Both the position numbers and the translations under genes were made by a program. 63,155 bases of DNA from Bradyrhizobium centrolobii (GTDB lineage: Bacteria; Pseudomonadota; Alphaproteobacteria; Rhizobiales; Xanthobacteraceae). The stretch is from assembly GCF_001641635.1 (NCBI RefSeq), contig NZ_LUUB01000041.1, forward strand, positions 1-63,155. The letters run 5' to 3'. The notes beneath the pieces are model-generated. The model ran no database searches. It had not been told where the DNA came from and saw nothing but the letters and a program-made list of their open reading frames with translations. Shown here in pieces: positions 8,302-17,967 of the stretch (positions are counted from its first letter, which is position 1; each line of letters begins with the position of its first letter).

Positions 8302-10350
8302 ATGCAACAGGTAGCCGAGGCGCAAGCCGATCGCCTTGAAGTTCGACCGTCGCGCGGGCGAAAAACCTCGGAGCGTCGCAAAGTAACGGTTCGGCTGAGT
8401 GAGGGTGTCTGCGGTCGGCTCGATGTTGCAAGCGACCGACCAGGTGCCGGCAAGAGCATGCTTGTTGAAGCTGCTCTTGAGCATTTTTTGAACCCCACGC
8501 CATCCGTCGAAGCTTTGCTGCGCGAGCGTCTCGACGGCATACACGCCCGATTCGACCACCTCGAACGCGACATGCGGATAATCGCCGAAACCGTCGCGCT
8601 GCACGCTCGCTATCATCTCACCGTTGTCCCGCCGCTTCCGGAGTCACGACAACGCGAAGCAGTTGTTCTCGGCGACGAACGCTTCAAGGTCTTGGCTGAG
8701 CAAGTCGATCGACGTGTTCGTCTCGGTCAGCCTCTCATGCAGGAGACCATCAATCGCCTAAACTCCGCGGAACAGGAAGGACCAGGGCCGGCGACGGGCG
8801 AGGAATCGGGGTATAATTCGCAGCGAGCCCGCAAGAACCCCAATGCTGCCTCTGGAGGCGTCGACCTCGAGCAGACACCGCCCGCGTCAGCCAAGGCGGC
8901 GCGCGGCAATCCGACCTTTCCGAAGGTGACGAGCCGGGCCAACGCGGCCCCCGATGACGAGTTAAACCCGCGCGTCACACAAGAACCCGATCCAACATCA
9001 GCAACAGCGAGGTTGGAAGCCGCGCGCGAGACGCCATTGCCAAAATGGCGACTGATCCTCTCGGTCTTCCTTCCCTTTGCTGCTGGCTATTATCTCTCTT
9101 TCCTGTTTCGAACTATCAATGCCTCGATTTCGCCATTTCTGGCATCCGATTTTGGGCTCGGTGCGGCCGAAACGGGGTTGCTTGCGTCGGTCTATTTCCT
9201 TGTCTTTGCCGGCGCCCAGATCCCTATCGGCGTCCTACTTGATCGATACGGACCACGGCGAGTCCAGAGCGTCTTGCTGGTGATTGCGGTCGGCGGGACC
9301 TCACTGTTCGGTAATGCTGATAGTTTTGCTGAGCTTCTCGTCGGCCGCGCCATGATTGGGTTAGGTGTTGCCGCTTCATTGATGGCCGGGCTTAAAGCGA
9401 TTGTCATGTGGTTTCCGAGAAATCGAGTGGCCTTCGTCAATGGCGGCATGATCATGTTGGGCTCGCTGGGAGCCGTCACGGCTACGGCGCCGACAGATTG
9501 GTTGCTGACTTGGTGCGGCTGGCGGAGCCTGTTCGAACTCCTGACCATCGCGACGCTAGCGGTCGCAGGCCTGATCTATTTTGCCGTGCCTGAATCCAAC
9601 GAGGGTCCCAAACGCTCTGTTCCGTCTGGCAAATCGCTTACACTGCGCTCCATCTTTTCGGATCCGCGTTTTCTGAGAATTGCCCCTCTCTCCGCAACCT
9701 GCATCGGATCGTCCTGGGCGATGCATTCGTTGTGGGCTGCATCCTGGCTCGCTGACGTCGAAGGTTTCGACCGACAAGGCGTGATCAATCAGCTCTTCAC
9801 GATGGCCATTGGAATCAGCCTAGGCGCATTGCTACTGGGAACGCTCGCGGATCGTCTGCGCAAACGCGGTATTTCGACTGAAGCTCTATTGGCAGTGTGT
9901 GGCGCACTATTCATGTTGGCCGAACTCGCCCTGATTATGCGCGTGCCACTGCCATCGATCTTGCCCTGGTCCATTGTATCAGTGGTGGGAGCAGCTACCG
10001 TACTGAGCTATGCGATCATCGCGGACTACTTTCCCGTAGAAATCGCTGCTCGTGCCAATGGCGCTCTGAACCTACTGCATTTCGGCTGGGCATTCGCGGT
10101 TCAATACGGGATCGGACTGATCGTCAACCAATGGGCGCCGCAAGACGGACATTATCCGTTAGACGCCTATCAGACTGCATTTGGCTTCAGTCTCGCGCTT
10201 CAGTTCGCTGCTCTGTCGTGGTTCGCAGTACCTTGGCTCCGGAGCTTTGTCAGATTCATCTTTGTTCCAGCGGATGGCCGGGCAGTGCTCGCGCCTGCCG
10301 TGGTCGCCGAGGAATCTGTCCTTGAGCCCTCTCAAGGAATCGAATGGTAG
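8302..10350 (+). CDS. RHH-MFS transporter fusion protein
   Basis: A 682-residue chimera. Residues ~22-64 form a ribbon-helix-helix-like segment (RRKVTVRLSEGV then SMLVEAALEHFL). They are followed by a helical region that aligns with the preceding gene (LERDMRIIAETVALHARYHLT against LERHVTISNEALALFVRFWLT). A polar linker covers ~175-245. From ~247 onward there are about twelve hydrophobic segments of a major facilitator, with the DRYGPRRVQ loop motif. No stop separates the parts. GTG at 8251 is an alternative start, but GGGGGA is well placed for 8302. An internal start for the MFS half alone (for example GTG near 8932 or TTG near 9011) cannot be excluded. The substrate is unknown. It sits between traG-RHH and trbB, a common cargo-insertion point. 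Confidence 0.75.
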   Translation: MQQVAEAQADRLEVRPSRGRKTSERRKVTVRLSEGVCGRLDVASDRPGAGKSMLVEAALEHFLNPTPSVEALLRERLDGIHARFDHLERDMRIIAETVALHARYHLTVVPPLPESRQREAVVLGDERFKVLAEQVDRRVRLGQPLMQETINRLNSAEQEGPGPATGEESGYNSQRARKNPNAASGGVDLEQTPPASAKAARGNPTFPKVTSRANAAPDDELNPRVTQEPDPTSATARLEAARETPLPKWRLILSVFLPFAAGYYLSFLFRTINASISPFLASDFGLGAAETGLLASVYFLVFAGAQIPIGVLLDRYGPRRVQSVLLVIAVGGTSLFGNADSFAELLVGRAMIGLGVAASLMAGLKAIVMWFPRNRVAFVNGGMIMLGSLGAVTATAPTDWLLTWCGWRSLFELLTIATLAVAGLIYFAVPESNEGPKRSVPSGKSLTLRSIFSDPRFLRIAPLSATCIGSSWAMHSLWAASWLADVEGFDRQGVINQLFTMAIGISLGALLLGTLADRLRKRGISTEALLAVCGALFMLAELALIMRVPLPSILPWSIVSVVGAATVLSYAIIADYFPVEIAARANGALNLLHFGWAFAVQYGIGLIVNQWAPQDGHYPLDAYQTAFGFSLALQFAALSWFAVPWLRSFVRFIFVPADGRAVLAPAVVAEESVLEPSQGIEW

Positions 10351-10968
10351 AACAGGCGCAAAACCTGCAATCTCAACTTCTGTTTATTGTCCGGAGACGT
10401 TGGCCCAAACGCTGAATGCGGCAAATGTTTCCCTTCAGGACCTCTGCGCGACCTTTGACCGGGCGTGGTACGTCCACTTGAACCTGAATCATCACCATTT
10501 GTCGCCTTCTCGATGAAGTTGGAGACAACCAACGAACCTCCTCCTTGAAGTTGAGGAAGCAAAGCGAGTTCTGTTGCTTGTAGCCCATTGTGGCTTTTCG
10601 TCCCGACGATGCCAGAGGTCCGGCTGCGCCGAGCTACGCCTGCGTGGACGTGTGTTGTGCGAGGCGCATTGGGGCTTTCCGTCCCATCCGACACGCGGAC
10701 ATCGGAGCAAGTCAAGCTCATGACGCCACGCTGCGTGGTTGTTTGCTCAAGCAACAGACGCTAACCCATGGGGGGAAGTGGTTCACGTGGTTCACATGCC
10801 GCGGTCCGTGCGACGGAATCGCTGCGCCACGGTAGATCCCAATCTTTCTTTTCGTACGCCACGCTGCGAACAAGGTCAGCCACTTGTTGCGCGAAGCCGT
10901 TTTCTGCCTTTTCTAATCATCCCCATCCGAGGCCACCTGAAGTGTGCCTCGGCTCTTGGGGGACGGTG
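10351..10968. other. Long non-coding gap before trbB
   Basis: These 618 bases hold no supported gene. The sequence contains two near-identical 19-mers, CATTGTGGCTTTTCGTCCC at 10586-10604 and CATTGGGGCTTTCCGTCCC at 10667-10685, 81 bases apart. The gap probably carries the promoter of the trb operon and may be a scar of the insertion that brought in the MFS segment. Confidence 0.4.
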
Positions 10969-11937
10969 GTGGCAGTCCATTCCTTTCAGTCGGAAGCGAT
11001 CTCGCGTGGCGCGCGCATGCTGCGCACGGCATTTGGTCCCGCGATTGCGCACTTTCTTGAAGATCCGGCCGTCATTGAGGTGATGCTTAACCCCGATGGC
11101 CGGCTGTGGATCGACCGGCTATCGAGCGGCTTGGCAGACACCGGAGAGGTCGTCTCTGCTCCCGACGGGGAGCGCATCGTTCGGTTGGTAGCCCATCACG
11201 TCGGCGCTGAGGTTCATGCAGGCAACCCGCGCGTATCAGCCGAGTTGCCCGAGACGGGGGAGCGTTTCGAGGGTCTGTTGCCGCCAGTCGTAACGGCTCC
11301 GGCGTTTGCTATCCGCAAGCCCGCCGTCGCCGTGTTCACGCTGGACGACTATGTCGCCAAAGGGATCATGACCTCCGGCCAGGCCGGCGCGTTAAAGGAA
11401 GCCGTTGCAGCGCGCCACAACATCCTTGTTGCCGGCGGCACTTCGAGCGGCAAGACGACGCTGACCAATGCGCTGCTGGCCGAGGTTGCCAAGACCTCCG
11501 ATCGGGTGGTCCTTATCGAGGACACGCGTGAGCTTCAGTGCCAGGCGCCGAATCTCGTGGCGCTGCGCACGAAGGACGGCGTGATCTCGCTGTCGGATTT
11601 GGTGCGTTCATCGCTGCGTCTTCGACCCGATCGCATTCCGGTCGGAGAGGTCCGTGGGGCGGAGGCTCTCGACCTGCTCAAGGCCTGGGGCACAGGTCAT
11701 CCCGGCGGCATCGGCACCATTCACGCGGGCAGCGCGCTTGGAGCCTTGCGCCGGCTCGAGCAACTGATCCAGGAAGCCGTCGTCGCCGTCCCGCGTGCCC
11801 TGATTGTGGAGACCATCAACGTCATCGCGGTCCTTTCCGGTCGCGGCGCCGATCGCCGCCTGGCCGAACTCGCCAGCGTCACAGGCCTTGGGCCTTCCGG
11901 TGACTACAGCCTCACCACAATAGGGGACAAAACATGA
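10969..11937 (+). CDS. trbB: Conjugal transfer ATPase TrbB
   Basis: A VirB11-type hexameric secretion ATPase acting at the inner membrane of the mating channel. I chose GTG at 10969 (322 residues) because GGGGGA precedes it by five bases and the product then starts at the family's usual N-terminus ([19 protein letters not shown]). Walker A is GGTSSGKTT at ~156-164. The Asp box ([11 protein letters not shown]) and the His box ([13 protein letters not shown]) are present. The stop overlaps the trbC start (ATGA). Confidence 0.93.
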   Translation: MAVHSFQSEAISRGARMLRTAFGPAIAHFLEDPAVIEVMLNPDGRLWIDRLSSGLADTGEVVSAPDGERIVRLVAHHVGAEVHAGNPRVSAELPETGERFEGLLPPVVTAPAFAIRKPAVAVFTLDDYVAKGIMTSGQAGALKEAVAARHNILVAGGTSSGKTTLTNALLAEVAKTSDRVVLIEDTRELQCQAPNLVALRTKDGVISLSDLVRSSLRLRPDRIPVGEVRGAEALDLLKAWGTGHPGGIGTIHAGSALGALRRLEQLIQEAVVAVPRALIVETINVIAVLSGRGADRRLAELASVTGLGPSGDYSLTTIGDKT

Positions 11938-12260
11938 GTGCTATTTCGTCGTTAGAGCGAAGGATCGTTTCGACCGAGGTATTCGTCGCCGCCTGTCTTG
12001 CCGCCAGTCCGGCGTTCGCCGCCGGCTCCAATATGCCATGGGAGCAACCGCTCAACCAGATCCTGCAATCGGTTGAAGGGCCGGTCGCCAAGATCATCGC
12101 GGTCATCATCATCATCGTCACCGGACTGTCGCTCGCCTTTGGCGACACGTCGGGTGGCTTCCGCAGGTTGATCCAGATCGTATTTGGGCTGTCCATCGCG
12201 TTCGCCGCGTCGAGTTTCTTCCTGTCGTTCTTCTCGTTTGGCGGCGGGGCGGTGATCTGA
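11934..12260 (+). CDS. trbC: Conjugal pilin TrbC
   Basis: A 108-residue VirB2-like prepilin. A signal peptide ends around SPAFA-AGS, and two hydrophobic helices follow (IIAVIIIIVTGLSLAFG and FGLSIAFAASSFFLSFF), the hallmark of T4SS pilins. It overlaps trbB by four bases, and its last base is the first base of the trbD start codon, so translation is coupled. Confidence 0.9.
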   Translation: MSAISSLERRIVSTEVFVAACLAASPAFAAGSNMPWEQPLNQILQSVEGPVAKIIAVIIIIVTGLSLAFGDTSGGFRRLIQIVFGLSIAFAASSFFLSFFSFGGGAVI

Positions 12261-12523
12261 TGGATTCGCAGATCCCAGGCTTTGAGGCGCCCGTCCATCG
12301 CGCTCTTACTGAGCCAATCCTCATGGGCGGCGCGCCACGCTCCATCGCGATCCTCAACGGTACGCTCGCCGCTGCTCTCGGTATCGGCCTTCGTCTCTGG
12401 CTCGCAGGCCTACTGCTTTGGTTTGTCGGCCACATGGCGGCCATTTGGGCGGCCAAACGCGACCCTGACTTCGTCGAAGTCGTTCGCCGACACCTTCGTA
12501 TTCCCGGCCATCTCAACACCTGA
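12260..12523 (+). CDS. trbD: Conjugal transfer protein TrbD
   Basis: An 87-residue VirB3-like inner-membrane protein. The N-terminus has the family pattern GFEAPVHRALTEPILMGGAPR. Two adjacent hydrophobic segments follow (LNGTLAAALGIGLRLWLAG, LLLWFVGHMAAIWAA). It is thought to work with TrbE in pilus assembly. Its position between trbC and trbE is canonical. Confidence 0.88.
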   Translation: MDSQIPGFEAPVHRALTEPILMGGAPRSIAILNGTLAAALGIGLRLWLAGLLLWFVGHMAAIWAAKRDPDFVEVVRRHLRIPGHLNT

Positions 12524-12531
12524 GGTCTTCC

Positions 12532-14973
12532 ATGATGAATCTCGCCGAATACCGCCGTTCCAATACGCGCCTTGCGGATTTCTTGCCGTGGGCAGCCCTT
12601 GTCGATGAGGGGATCGTACTCAACAAGGACGGGTCGTTTCAGCGGACGGCAAAATTTCGGGGACCGGACCTCGACAGCGCCGTGCCGGCCGAACTCGTTG
12701 CCGTTGCGGGCCGTCTCAACAACGCGCTGCGCCGGCTTGAATCCGGGTGGGCGATCTTTGTCGAGGCGCAACGTCATTCGGCAGGAACTTATCCATCCGA
12801 CACGTTCCCCGACGTGGCTTCCTCTCTGGTCGATGCTGAACGAAAAGCGCAGTTCGAGGAGGCCGGTACTCACTACGAGTCGAGCTATTTTCTGACCTTT
12901 CTCTATCTGCCGCCCGCCGAAGGGACGGCGAAAGCCGAACGGCTGCTCTACGAGGGGAGCAACCGCACCGTCGATGCTGATGCGCGCGAGATTCTGCGTG
13001 GATTTGCCGATCGCACCAGCCGCGTGTTGCAACTCGTCGAAGGGTTTATGCCGGAATGCGCCTGGCTCGACGATGAAGAGACCCTCACTTACCTGCATTC
13101 GACGGTCTCGACCAAGCGGCACCGGGTCAGGGTTCCCGAAATCCCCATGTACCTCGACGCGCTGCTCGCCGACCAACCACTGACCGGTGGTCTCGAGCCG
13201 ATGCTCGGATCGGCACATCTGCGAGTTCTGACGGTCGTCGGGTTTCCGACCGCGACGACGCCCGGGATTCTCGATGATCTAAATCGCCTTCCGTTCGCTT
13301 ACCGCTGGTCGACCCGCGCGATCATGCTCGACAAGACCGATGCAACAAAGCTCCTGACCAGGATCAGGCGGCAATGGTTCGCCAAGCGGAAATCGGTGGC
13401 TGCGATCCTGAAGGAGGTGATGACCAACGAGGCGTCTGCGCTGCTCGACACCGATGCCCACAACAAGGCTATGGACGCCGACGCAGCGCTGCAGGAGCTA
13501 GGTTCGGACCAGATTGGTGAAGCTTTCGTTACGGCAACCATCCCGGTCTGGGATGGCGATCCTGCCACTGCTGACGAGAAGCTCCGCCTTGTGGAAAAGG
13601 TCATTCAAGGGCGTGACTTCACCTGCATGGTCGAGACGGTCAATGCGGTCGAGGCCTGGCTCGGCAGCATTCCGGGACATGTCTACGCCAACGTCCGCCA
13701 GCCGCCGATCTCGACTTTAAACCTGGCGCACATGATCCCGCTGTCCGCGGTATGGGCCGGGGAGGCGAGGGACCATCATTTCAAGGCCCCGCCCTTGTTT
13801 CTGGCTAAGACAGAAGGATCGACCCCATTTCGCTTCTCACTGCACGTCGGCGATGTCGGCCATACATTGGTGGTCGGACCGACGGGCGCCGGAAAATCGG
13901 TGCTACTGGCGCTGATGGCGCTCCAGTTCCGCCGCTATCCGAACGCCCAGATCTTCGCCTTTGACTTTGGTTGCTCCGTACGCGCCGCCACCATCGCCAT
14001 GGGTGGCGATTGGCATGACATCGGCGGTGTACTCTCGGGCGAATCGACGGAATTCGTGGAGCTTCAGCCGCTCGCCGCAATCGATGATACATCCGAGCGT
14101 GCGTGGGCGGCCGACTGGATCGGCGCGATCCTTGGCCGCGAGAGAATCGAAGTCACGCCGGAAGCACGGGAGCATCTTTGGTCGGCATTGACCTCGTTGG
14201 CCTCCGCGCCAATTCCGGAACGAACCTTGACGGGTCTTTGTGCGCTTCTTCAGTCGAATGTGCTCAAGCGCGCACTCCAGCCCTACTGCCTCGGTGGGCC
14301 GTACGGCCGACTTCTTGATGCAGAGTTCGAGCGTCTTGGCGAAGGCTCCGTTCAGGTGTTTGAGACCGATGGATTGATTGGCACAGCGGTTGCGCCAGCC
14401 GTCCTTTCCTATCTGTTCCATCGCATTGAGGGGCGGTTTGACGGCCGGCCAACCCTGCTCGTCATTGATGAAGGGTGGCTGGCGCTTGATGACCGGGAAT
14501 TTGCTGGTCAACTGCGGGAGTGGCTGAAGACGCTTCGCAAGAAGAACGCCTCGGTCATTTTCGCCACCCAATCGCTCGCGGATATCGACGGTTCGGCGAT
14601 CGCGCCGGCGATCATCGAGAGCTGTCCGACGCGAATTCTGCTCCCAAACGACCGCGCCATCGAACCACAGATCATGGCGATTTACCGACGCTTTGGGTTG
14701 AATGACCGCCAAATCGAGATCCTCGCTCGCGCCACCCCGAAGCGCGACTACTACTGCCAGTCACGTCGCGGCAATCGACTATTCGAGCTCGGCCTTGGCG
14801 AGGTCGCGCTCGCCTTTACGGCCACTTCCTCAAAGGCCGACCAGCTCTTGATCGAACAGGTCCTTACCGATCATGGCCGCAACGGCTTCGTGTCCGGCTG
14901 GCTGAAGGCTCGCGACATCGGCTGGGCGACCGATCTCATTCCACATCTGCCTGAGTTGGAGGCACCCAAATGA
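12532..14973 (+). CDS. trbE: Conjugal transfer ATPase TrbE
   Basis: A VirB4-type ATPase of 813 residues energising pilus assembly. The N-terminal CagE/VirB4 domain begins with MNLAEYRRSNTRLADFLPW. ATG at 12532 is immediately followed by a second ATG, so the start could be 12535. Walker A is GPTGAGKS at ~449-456 and Walker B is LLVIDEGWLAL at ~643-653. The following FATQSLADI motif is also typical. The stop overlaps trbJ by four bases. Length is normal for the family. Confidence 0.94.
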   Translation: MMNLAEYRRSNTRLADFLPWAALVDEGIVLNKDGSFQRTAKFRGPDLDSAVPAELVAVAGRLNNALRRLESGWAIFVEAQRHSAGTYPSDTFPDVASSLVDAERKAQFEEAGTHYESSYFLTFLYLPPAEGTAKAERLLYEGSNRTVDADAREILRGFADRTSRVLQLVEGFMPECAWLDDEETLTYLHSTVSTKRHRVRVPEIPMYLDALLADQPLTGGLEPMLGSAHLRVLTVVGFPTATTPGILDDLNRLPFAYRWSTRAIMLDKTDATKLLTRIRRQWFAKRKSVAAILKEVMTNEASALLDTDAHNKAMDADAALQELGSDQIGEAFVTATIPVWDGDPATADEKLRLVEKVIQGRDFTCMVETVNAVEAWLGSIPGHVYANVRQPPISTLNLAHMIPLSAVWAGEARDHHFKAPPLFLAKTEGSTPFRFSLHVGDVGHTLVVGPTGAGKSVLLALMALQFRRYPNAQIFAFDFGCSVRAATIAMGGDWHDIGGVLSGESTEFVELQPLAAIDDTSERAWAADWIGAILGRERIEVTPEAREHLWSALTSLASAPIPERTLTGLCALLQSNVLKRALQPYCLGGPYGRLLDAEFERLGEGSVQVFETDGLIGTAVAPAVLSYLFHRIEGRFDGRPTLLVIDEGWLALDDREFAGQLREWLKTLRKKNASVIFATQSLADIDGSAIAPAIIESCPTRILLPNDRAIEPQIMAIYRRFGLNDRQIEILARATPKRDYYCQSRRGNRLFELGLGEVALAFTATSSKADQLLIEQVLTDHGRNGFVSGWLKARDIGWATDLIPHLPELEAPK

Positions 14974-15704
14974 ACCGCCTCTGTCGTCTCGCCTCTGCCA
15001 GCCTGATCGCGATCACCATTGCCGTCGGCGTTAAGCATGCGTCGGCGCAGTTGATCGTGTTCGATCCTAATAACTACGCGCAGAACGTCCTGACCGCAGC
15101 TCGCGCCCTGCAGCAGATCAACAACCAGATTGTCTCTCTGCAAAATCAGGCACAGATGCTGATCAATCAAGCAAGGAATTTGGCGACGTTGCCATTCTCG
15201 TCGCTGCTGCAATTGGAGCAGTCGATCCTGCGGACCCAACAGCTTCTAGCACAGGCCCACCGCATCGCCTACGACATCCAGCAGATCGACAGAGCATTCT
15301 CGACGACCTACGCGCCCGCATCATCCAGTGTCTCCGACCAGGCGTTGATCGCAAATGCTCAATCGCGTTGGCAGAACGCGATGTCGGGTTTCCAGGACGC
15401 CATGCGAACACAGGCCACGGTCGTCGGCAACCTCGATACCAACCGTACGCAGATGTCCGCGCTTGTCACCTCCAGCCAAGGCGCGACCGGTGCCTTGCAG
15501 GCAAGTCAGGCCGGCAATCAGCTCCTGGCGCTGGCTGCACAGCAACTCGCGGATCTCACCGCCGTCGTCGCTGCCCACGGGCGCGCGCAAAACCTGGAGT
15601 CCGCGCAGCATGCGGCAGCCCAGGACCAGAGCAGGGAGCAATTGCGCCGCTTCCTGGCGCCAGGCGCCGGCTACCAACCCACAACCGTGCAGATGTTTCA
15701 CTGA
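14970..15704 (+). CDS. trbJ: P-type conjugative transfer protein TrbJ
   Basis: A VirB5-like, 244-residue periplasmic/minor pilus protein. The signal peptide is cleaved near KHASA-QLIVFDPNNY, and that sequence after cleavage is diagnostic for TrbJ. The mature part is rich in Gln and Ala and predicted helical (ALQQINNQIVSLQNQAQML). It overlaps trbE at the start and the next gene by one base (TGATG). Confidence 0.92.
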   Translation: MNRLCRLASASLIAITIAVGVKHASAQLIVFDPNNYAQNVLTAARALQQINNQIVSLQNQAQMLINQARNLATLPFSSLLQLEQSILRTQQLLAQAHRIAYDIQQIDRAFSTTYAPASSSVSDQALIANAQSRWQNAMSGFQDAMRTQATVVGNLDTNRTQMSALVTSSQGATGALQASQAGNQLLALAAQQLADLTAVVAAHGRAQNLESAQHAAAQDQSREQLRRFLAPGAGYQPTTVQMFH

Positions 15705-16078
15705 TGAACATGCAGAAGCTCAGCCACATTCCGTACCTAATGGCCTTAGCGCTTGTCGCGCTCGCCATCGCAGCCTGCACCATCCCGCTTCGCGGTGGCG
15801 AGCAGCAGGCAAAGATAGCGGAGCCCAGCAGCACGTCCTCTGATCCCCTGGCAGCAAAGCTCGCGGAGTGCCGCTCTGTGACCTATGAGCAGAAGGACGC
15901 TCTCACCGAGTGCCGGAAGGCTTGGGCGGAGAAACGTCGCCAATTCCTCGGACAGGACGCTCGGCCCCTCTCCGATAGTCGGATGCCCCAGGCAGGATCA
16001 TCGTTGTTTGTAGCGCCGAAGGACGAGAGCCGCCTGCCATCTGGCTTCCCTTCGATTCAACAGAACGGGAAGGAGTGA
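15704..16078 (+). CDS. trbK: Putative entry-exclusion lipoprotein TrbK
   Basis: A 124-residue lipoprotein. A hydrophobic leader ends in a lipobox (VALAIAAC), and a small polar, proline- and serine-rich mature part follows with one conserved-looking Cys-pair region (KLAECRSVTYEQKDALTECRKAW). In Rhizobiales trb operons this position is occupied by the alternative TrbK family, which blocks redundant DNA uptake by cells already carrying the element. The start at 15704 overlaps the trbJ stop. Assignment rests on position plus lipobox; sequence conservation in this family is low. Confidence 0.75.
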   Translation: MNMQKLSHIPYLMALALVALAIAACTIPLRGGEQQAKIAEPSSTSSDPLAAKLAECRSVTYEQKDALTECRKAWAEKRRQFLGQDARPLSDSRMPQAGSSLFVAPKDESRLPSGFPSIQQNGKE

Positions 16079-16081
16079 ATT

Positions 16082-17287
16082 ATGGGCGGCACTGGGATTA
16101 TTGACCAGTTCCTGGAGACATTCACCCGTTACATCGATTCCGGTTTCGGGCTGCTCGGAGGTGAGGTCGGATACCTTGCCAGCACACTGGCCGCAATCGA
16201 TGTCACATTGGCGGGCCTGTTCTGGGCCTGGGGAGCCGACGAGGACATTCTGGCCCGCCTCGTCAGGAAGACGCTTTTTGTTGGGGTCTTCGCATTTCTC
16301 ATCAGCAACTGGAATAGCCTGGCCCGCATCATCTTCGAGAGCTTTGCTGGCTTGGGTCTGAAAGCCTCTGGCACTGGTCTAACTTCGGCAGACTTCCTTA
16401 GACCCGGGAAGATCGCCCAGGTCGGGCTCGATGCCGGACGACCGCTCCTCGAGTCGATTTGGAGCATGATGGGCTATGTCGGCATTGTCGAGAATTTTGC
16501 GCAGATCGCCATTTTGCTGTTTGCCTGGATCGTGGTGCTGCTGGCCTTCTTTATTCTGGCCATTCAACTCTTCATCACCCTGATCGAGTTCAAGCTGACG
16601 ACCCTCGCCGGCTTCGTGCTGATCCCATTCGGTCTGTTCGGCAAGACCGCCTTTGCCGCCGAACGCCTGCTGGGCAACGTCATCTCCTCCGGCATCAAAG
16701 TGCTGGTGCTGGCCGTCATCGTCGGCATCGGGTCCACATTGTTTGCACAATTTACGGCAGGTTTTGGCGGCAACCAACCCACCATCGATCAAGCCATGGC
16801 GCTTGTGTTGGGAGCGCTTTCCCTTCTCGGCCTCGGTATCTTTGGACCGGGAATCGCCAACGGTATCGTCTCCGGCGGACCGCAACTCGGCGGGGGTGCT
16901 GCGGTTGGGACTGGTCTTGCCGCGGGCGGCGCTGTTGTTGCAGGCGCAGGTCTCGCAGCCGGTGGCGCTGGCCTCGCGGGTGGTGCGCTCTTGGGCGGAG
17001 CCCGAGGAGCGGCCACGGTCGCGAGTGGAGCAACAAGTGCTTATCGTGCTGGTGGCTTGAGTGGCGTCGCCAGCGCGGGCGGTTCAGCCATCGTCAGCCC
17101 GTTGCGCCGCATGGCGGCCAGAGTTTCAGGCGGTTCACCACCAGCGGAGGCGGCTCCGGCATGGGCGCGTCGCATGAAGCGCGCACAGAGCGTCAACCAG
17201 GGTGTGTCCGCCGCTACCCAAGCCGTCCGCAGTGGTGATGGTGCAGGTAGCGGATCCTCGATCGATCTGTCCGAGGGAGGGCACTGA
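16082..17287 (+). CDS. trbL: P-type conjugative transfer protein TrbL
   Basis: A VirB6-like polytopic inner-membrane channel component of 401 residues. It begins with GGTGIIDQFLETFTRYIDSGFGLL, typical of TrbL. Five or six hydrophobic segments span residues ~30-260. The C-terminal ~140 residues are glycine/alanine-rich and low-complexity, again as usual for the family. The stop shares a base with the trbF start. Confidence 0.92.
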   Translation: MGGTGIIDQFLETFTRYIDSGFGLLGGEVGYLASTLAAIDVTLAGLFWAWGADEDILARLVRKTLFVGVFAFLISNWNSLARIIFESFAGLGLKASGTGLTSADFLRPGKIAQVGLDAGRPLLESIWSMMGYVGIVENFAQIAILLFAWIVVLLAFFILAIQLFITLIEFKLTTLAGFVLIPFGLFGKTAFAAERLLGNVISSGIKVLVLAVIVGIGSTLFAQFTAGFGGNQPTIDQAMALVLGALSLLGLGIFGPGIANGIVSGGPQLGGGAAVGTGLAAGGAVVAGAGLAAGGAGLAGGALLGGARGAATVASGATSAYRAGGLSGVASAGGSAIVSPLRRMAARVSGGSPPAEAAPAWARRMKRAQSVNQGVSAATQAVRSGDGAGSGSSIDLSEGGH

Positions 17288-17967
17288 TGTTCAAACGACC
17301 CTCCGAGCATTACGGCCGTACGCCGGAAGCCGTGACGCCCTACCAGAGAGCAGCGCAGGTCTGGGACGAGCGCATTGGCTCGGCTCGTGTCCAGGCCCGG
17401 AACTGGCGGCTGATAGCGTTCGGATCCCTATTGTTGTCGGGCGGGCTTGCCGCGGCTCTCGTTTGGCAGTCTATCCAAGGCACGATCACACCCTGGGTCG
17501 TGGAGGTGGACCATCTCGGTCAGGCCCAGGCCGTCGCGCCAGCGAGTCCCTTCTATCAGCCGGCCGATCCGCAAATCGCGTTCCACCTCGCGCGCTTCAT
17601 CGAAGATGTGCGAGGTCTGCCGAGCGACGCCATCGTGCTGCGGCAGGATTGGCTCCGGGCCTACGACTTCGTAACCGATCGTGGCGCCGCGGCTCTGAAT
17701 GACTACGCGCGCACCAACGACCCCTTTGCCAAGCTGGGCAATAATCAGGTAGCGGTCGAGATCTCCAGCGTCATACGCGCCTCGCCGAATAGCTTTCGAG
17801 TCGCTTGGACCGAACGCCGTTACGACAACGGTCAGCTTGCTGCGACCGAGCGCTGGACGGCGATCATCTCCATCGTCATCGAAATCCCACGTGATGCTGA
17901 CCGGCTGCGCAAAAATCCGCTTGGTATTTACGTCAACTCCATCAACTGGTCGAAGGAGCTCGGCTAG
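17287..17967 (+). CDS. trbF: Conjugal transfer protein TrbF
   Basis: A VirB8-like bitopic inner-membrane protein of 226 residues. A short cytoplasmic N-terminus (RPSEHYGRTPEAVTPYQRAAQVWDER is family-typical; split here by normal variation) is followed by one membrane segment (LIAFGSLLLSGGLAAALVW) and a periplasmic NTF2-like domain. The end (LRKNPLGIYVNSINWSKEL) is highly characteristic. It overlaps trbG by one base. Confidence 0.92.
   Translation: MFKRPSEHYGRTPEAVTPYQRAAQVWDERIGSARVQARNWRLIAFGSLLLSGGLAAALVWQSIQGTITPWVVEVDHLGQAQAVAPASPFYQPADPQIAFHLARFIEDVRGLPSDAIVLRQDWLRAYDFVTDRGAAALNDYARTNDPFAKLGNNQVAVEISSVIRASPNSFRVAWTERRYDNGQLAATERWTAIISIVIEIPRDADRLRKNPLGIYVNSINWSKELG

Noticed and set aside
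8440..8475. GAGKS in the RHH-MFS protein looks like a Walker A P-loop
   Set aside because: It falls in the turn of the ribbon-helix-helix unit, with no Walker B or nucleotide-binding domain around it.
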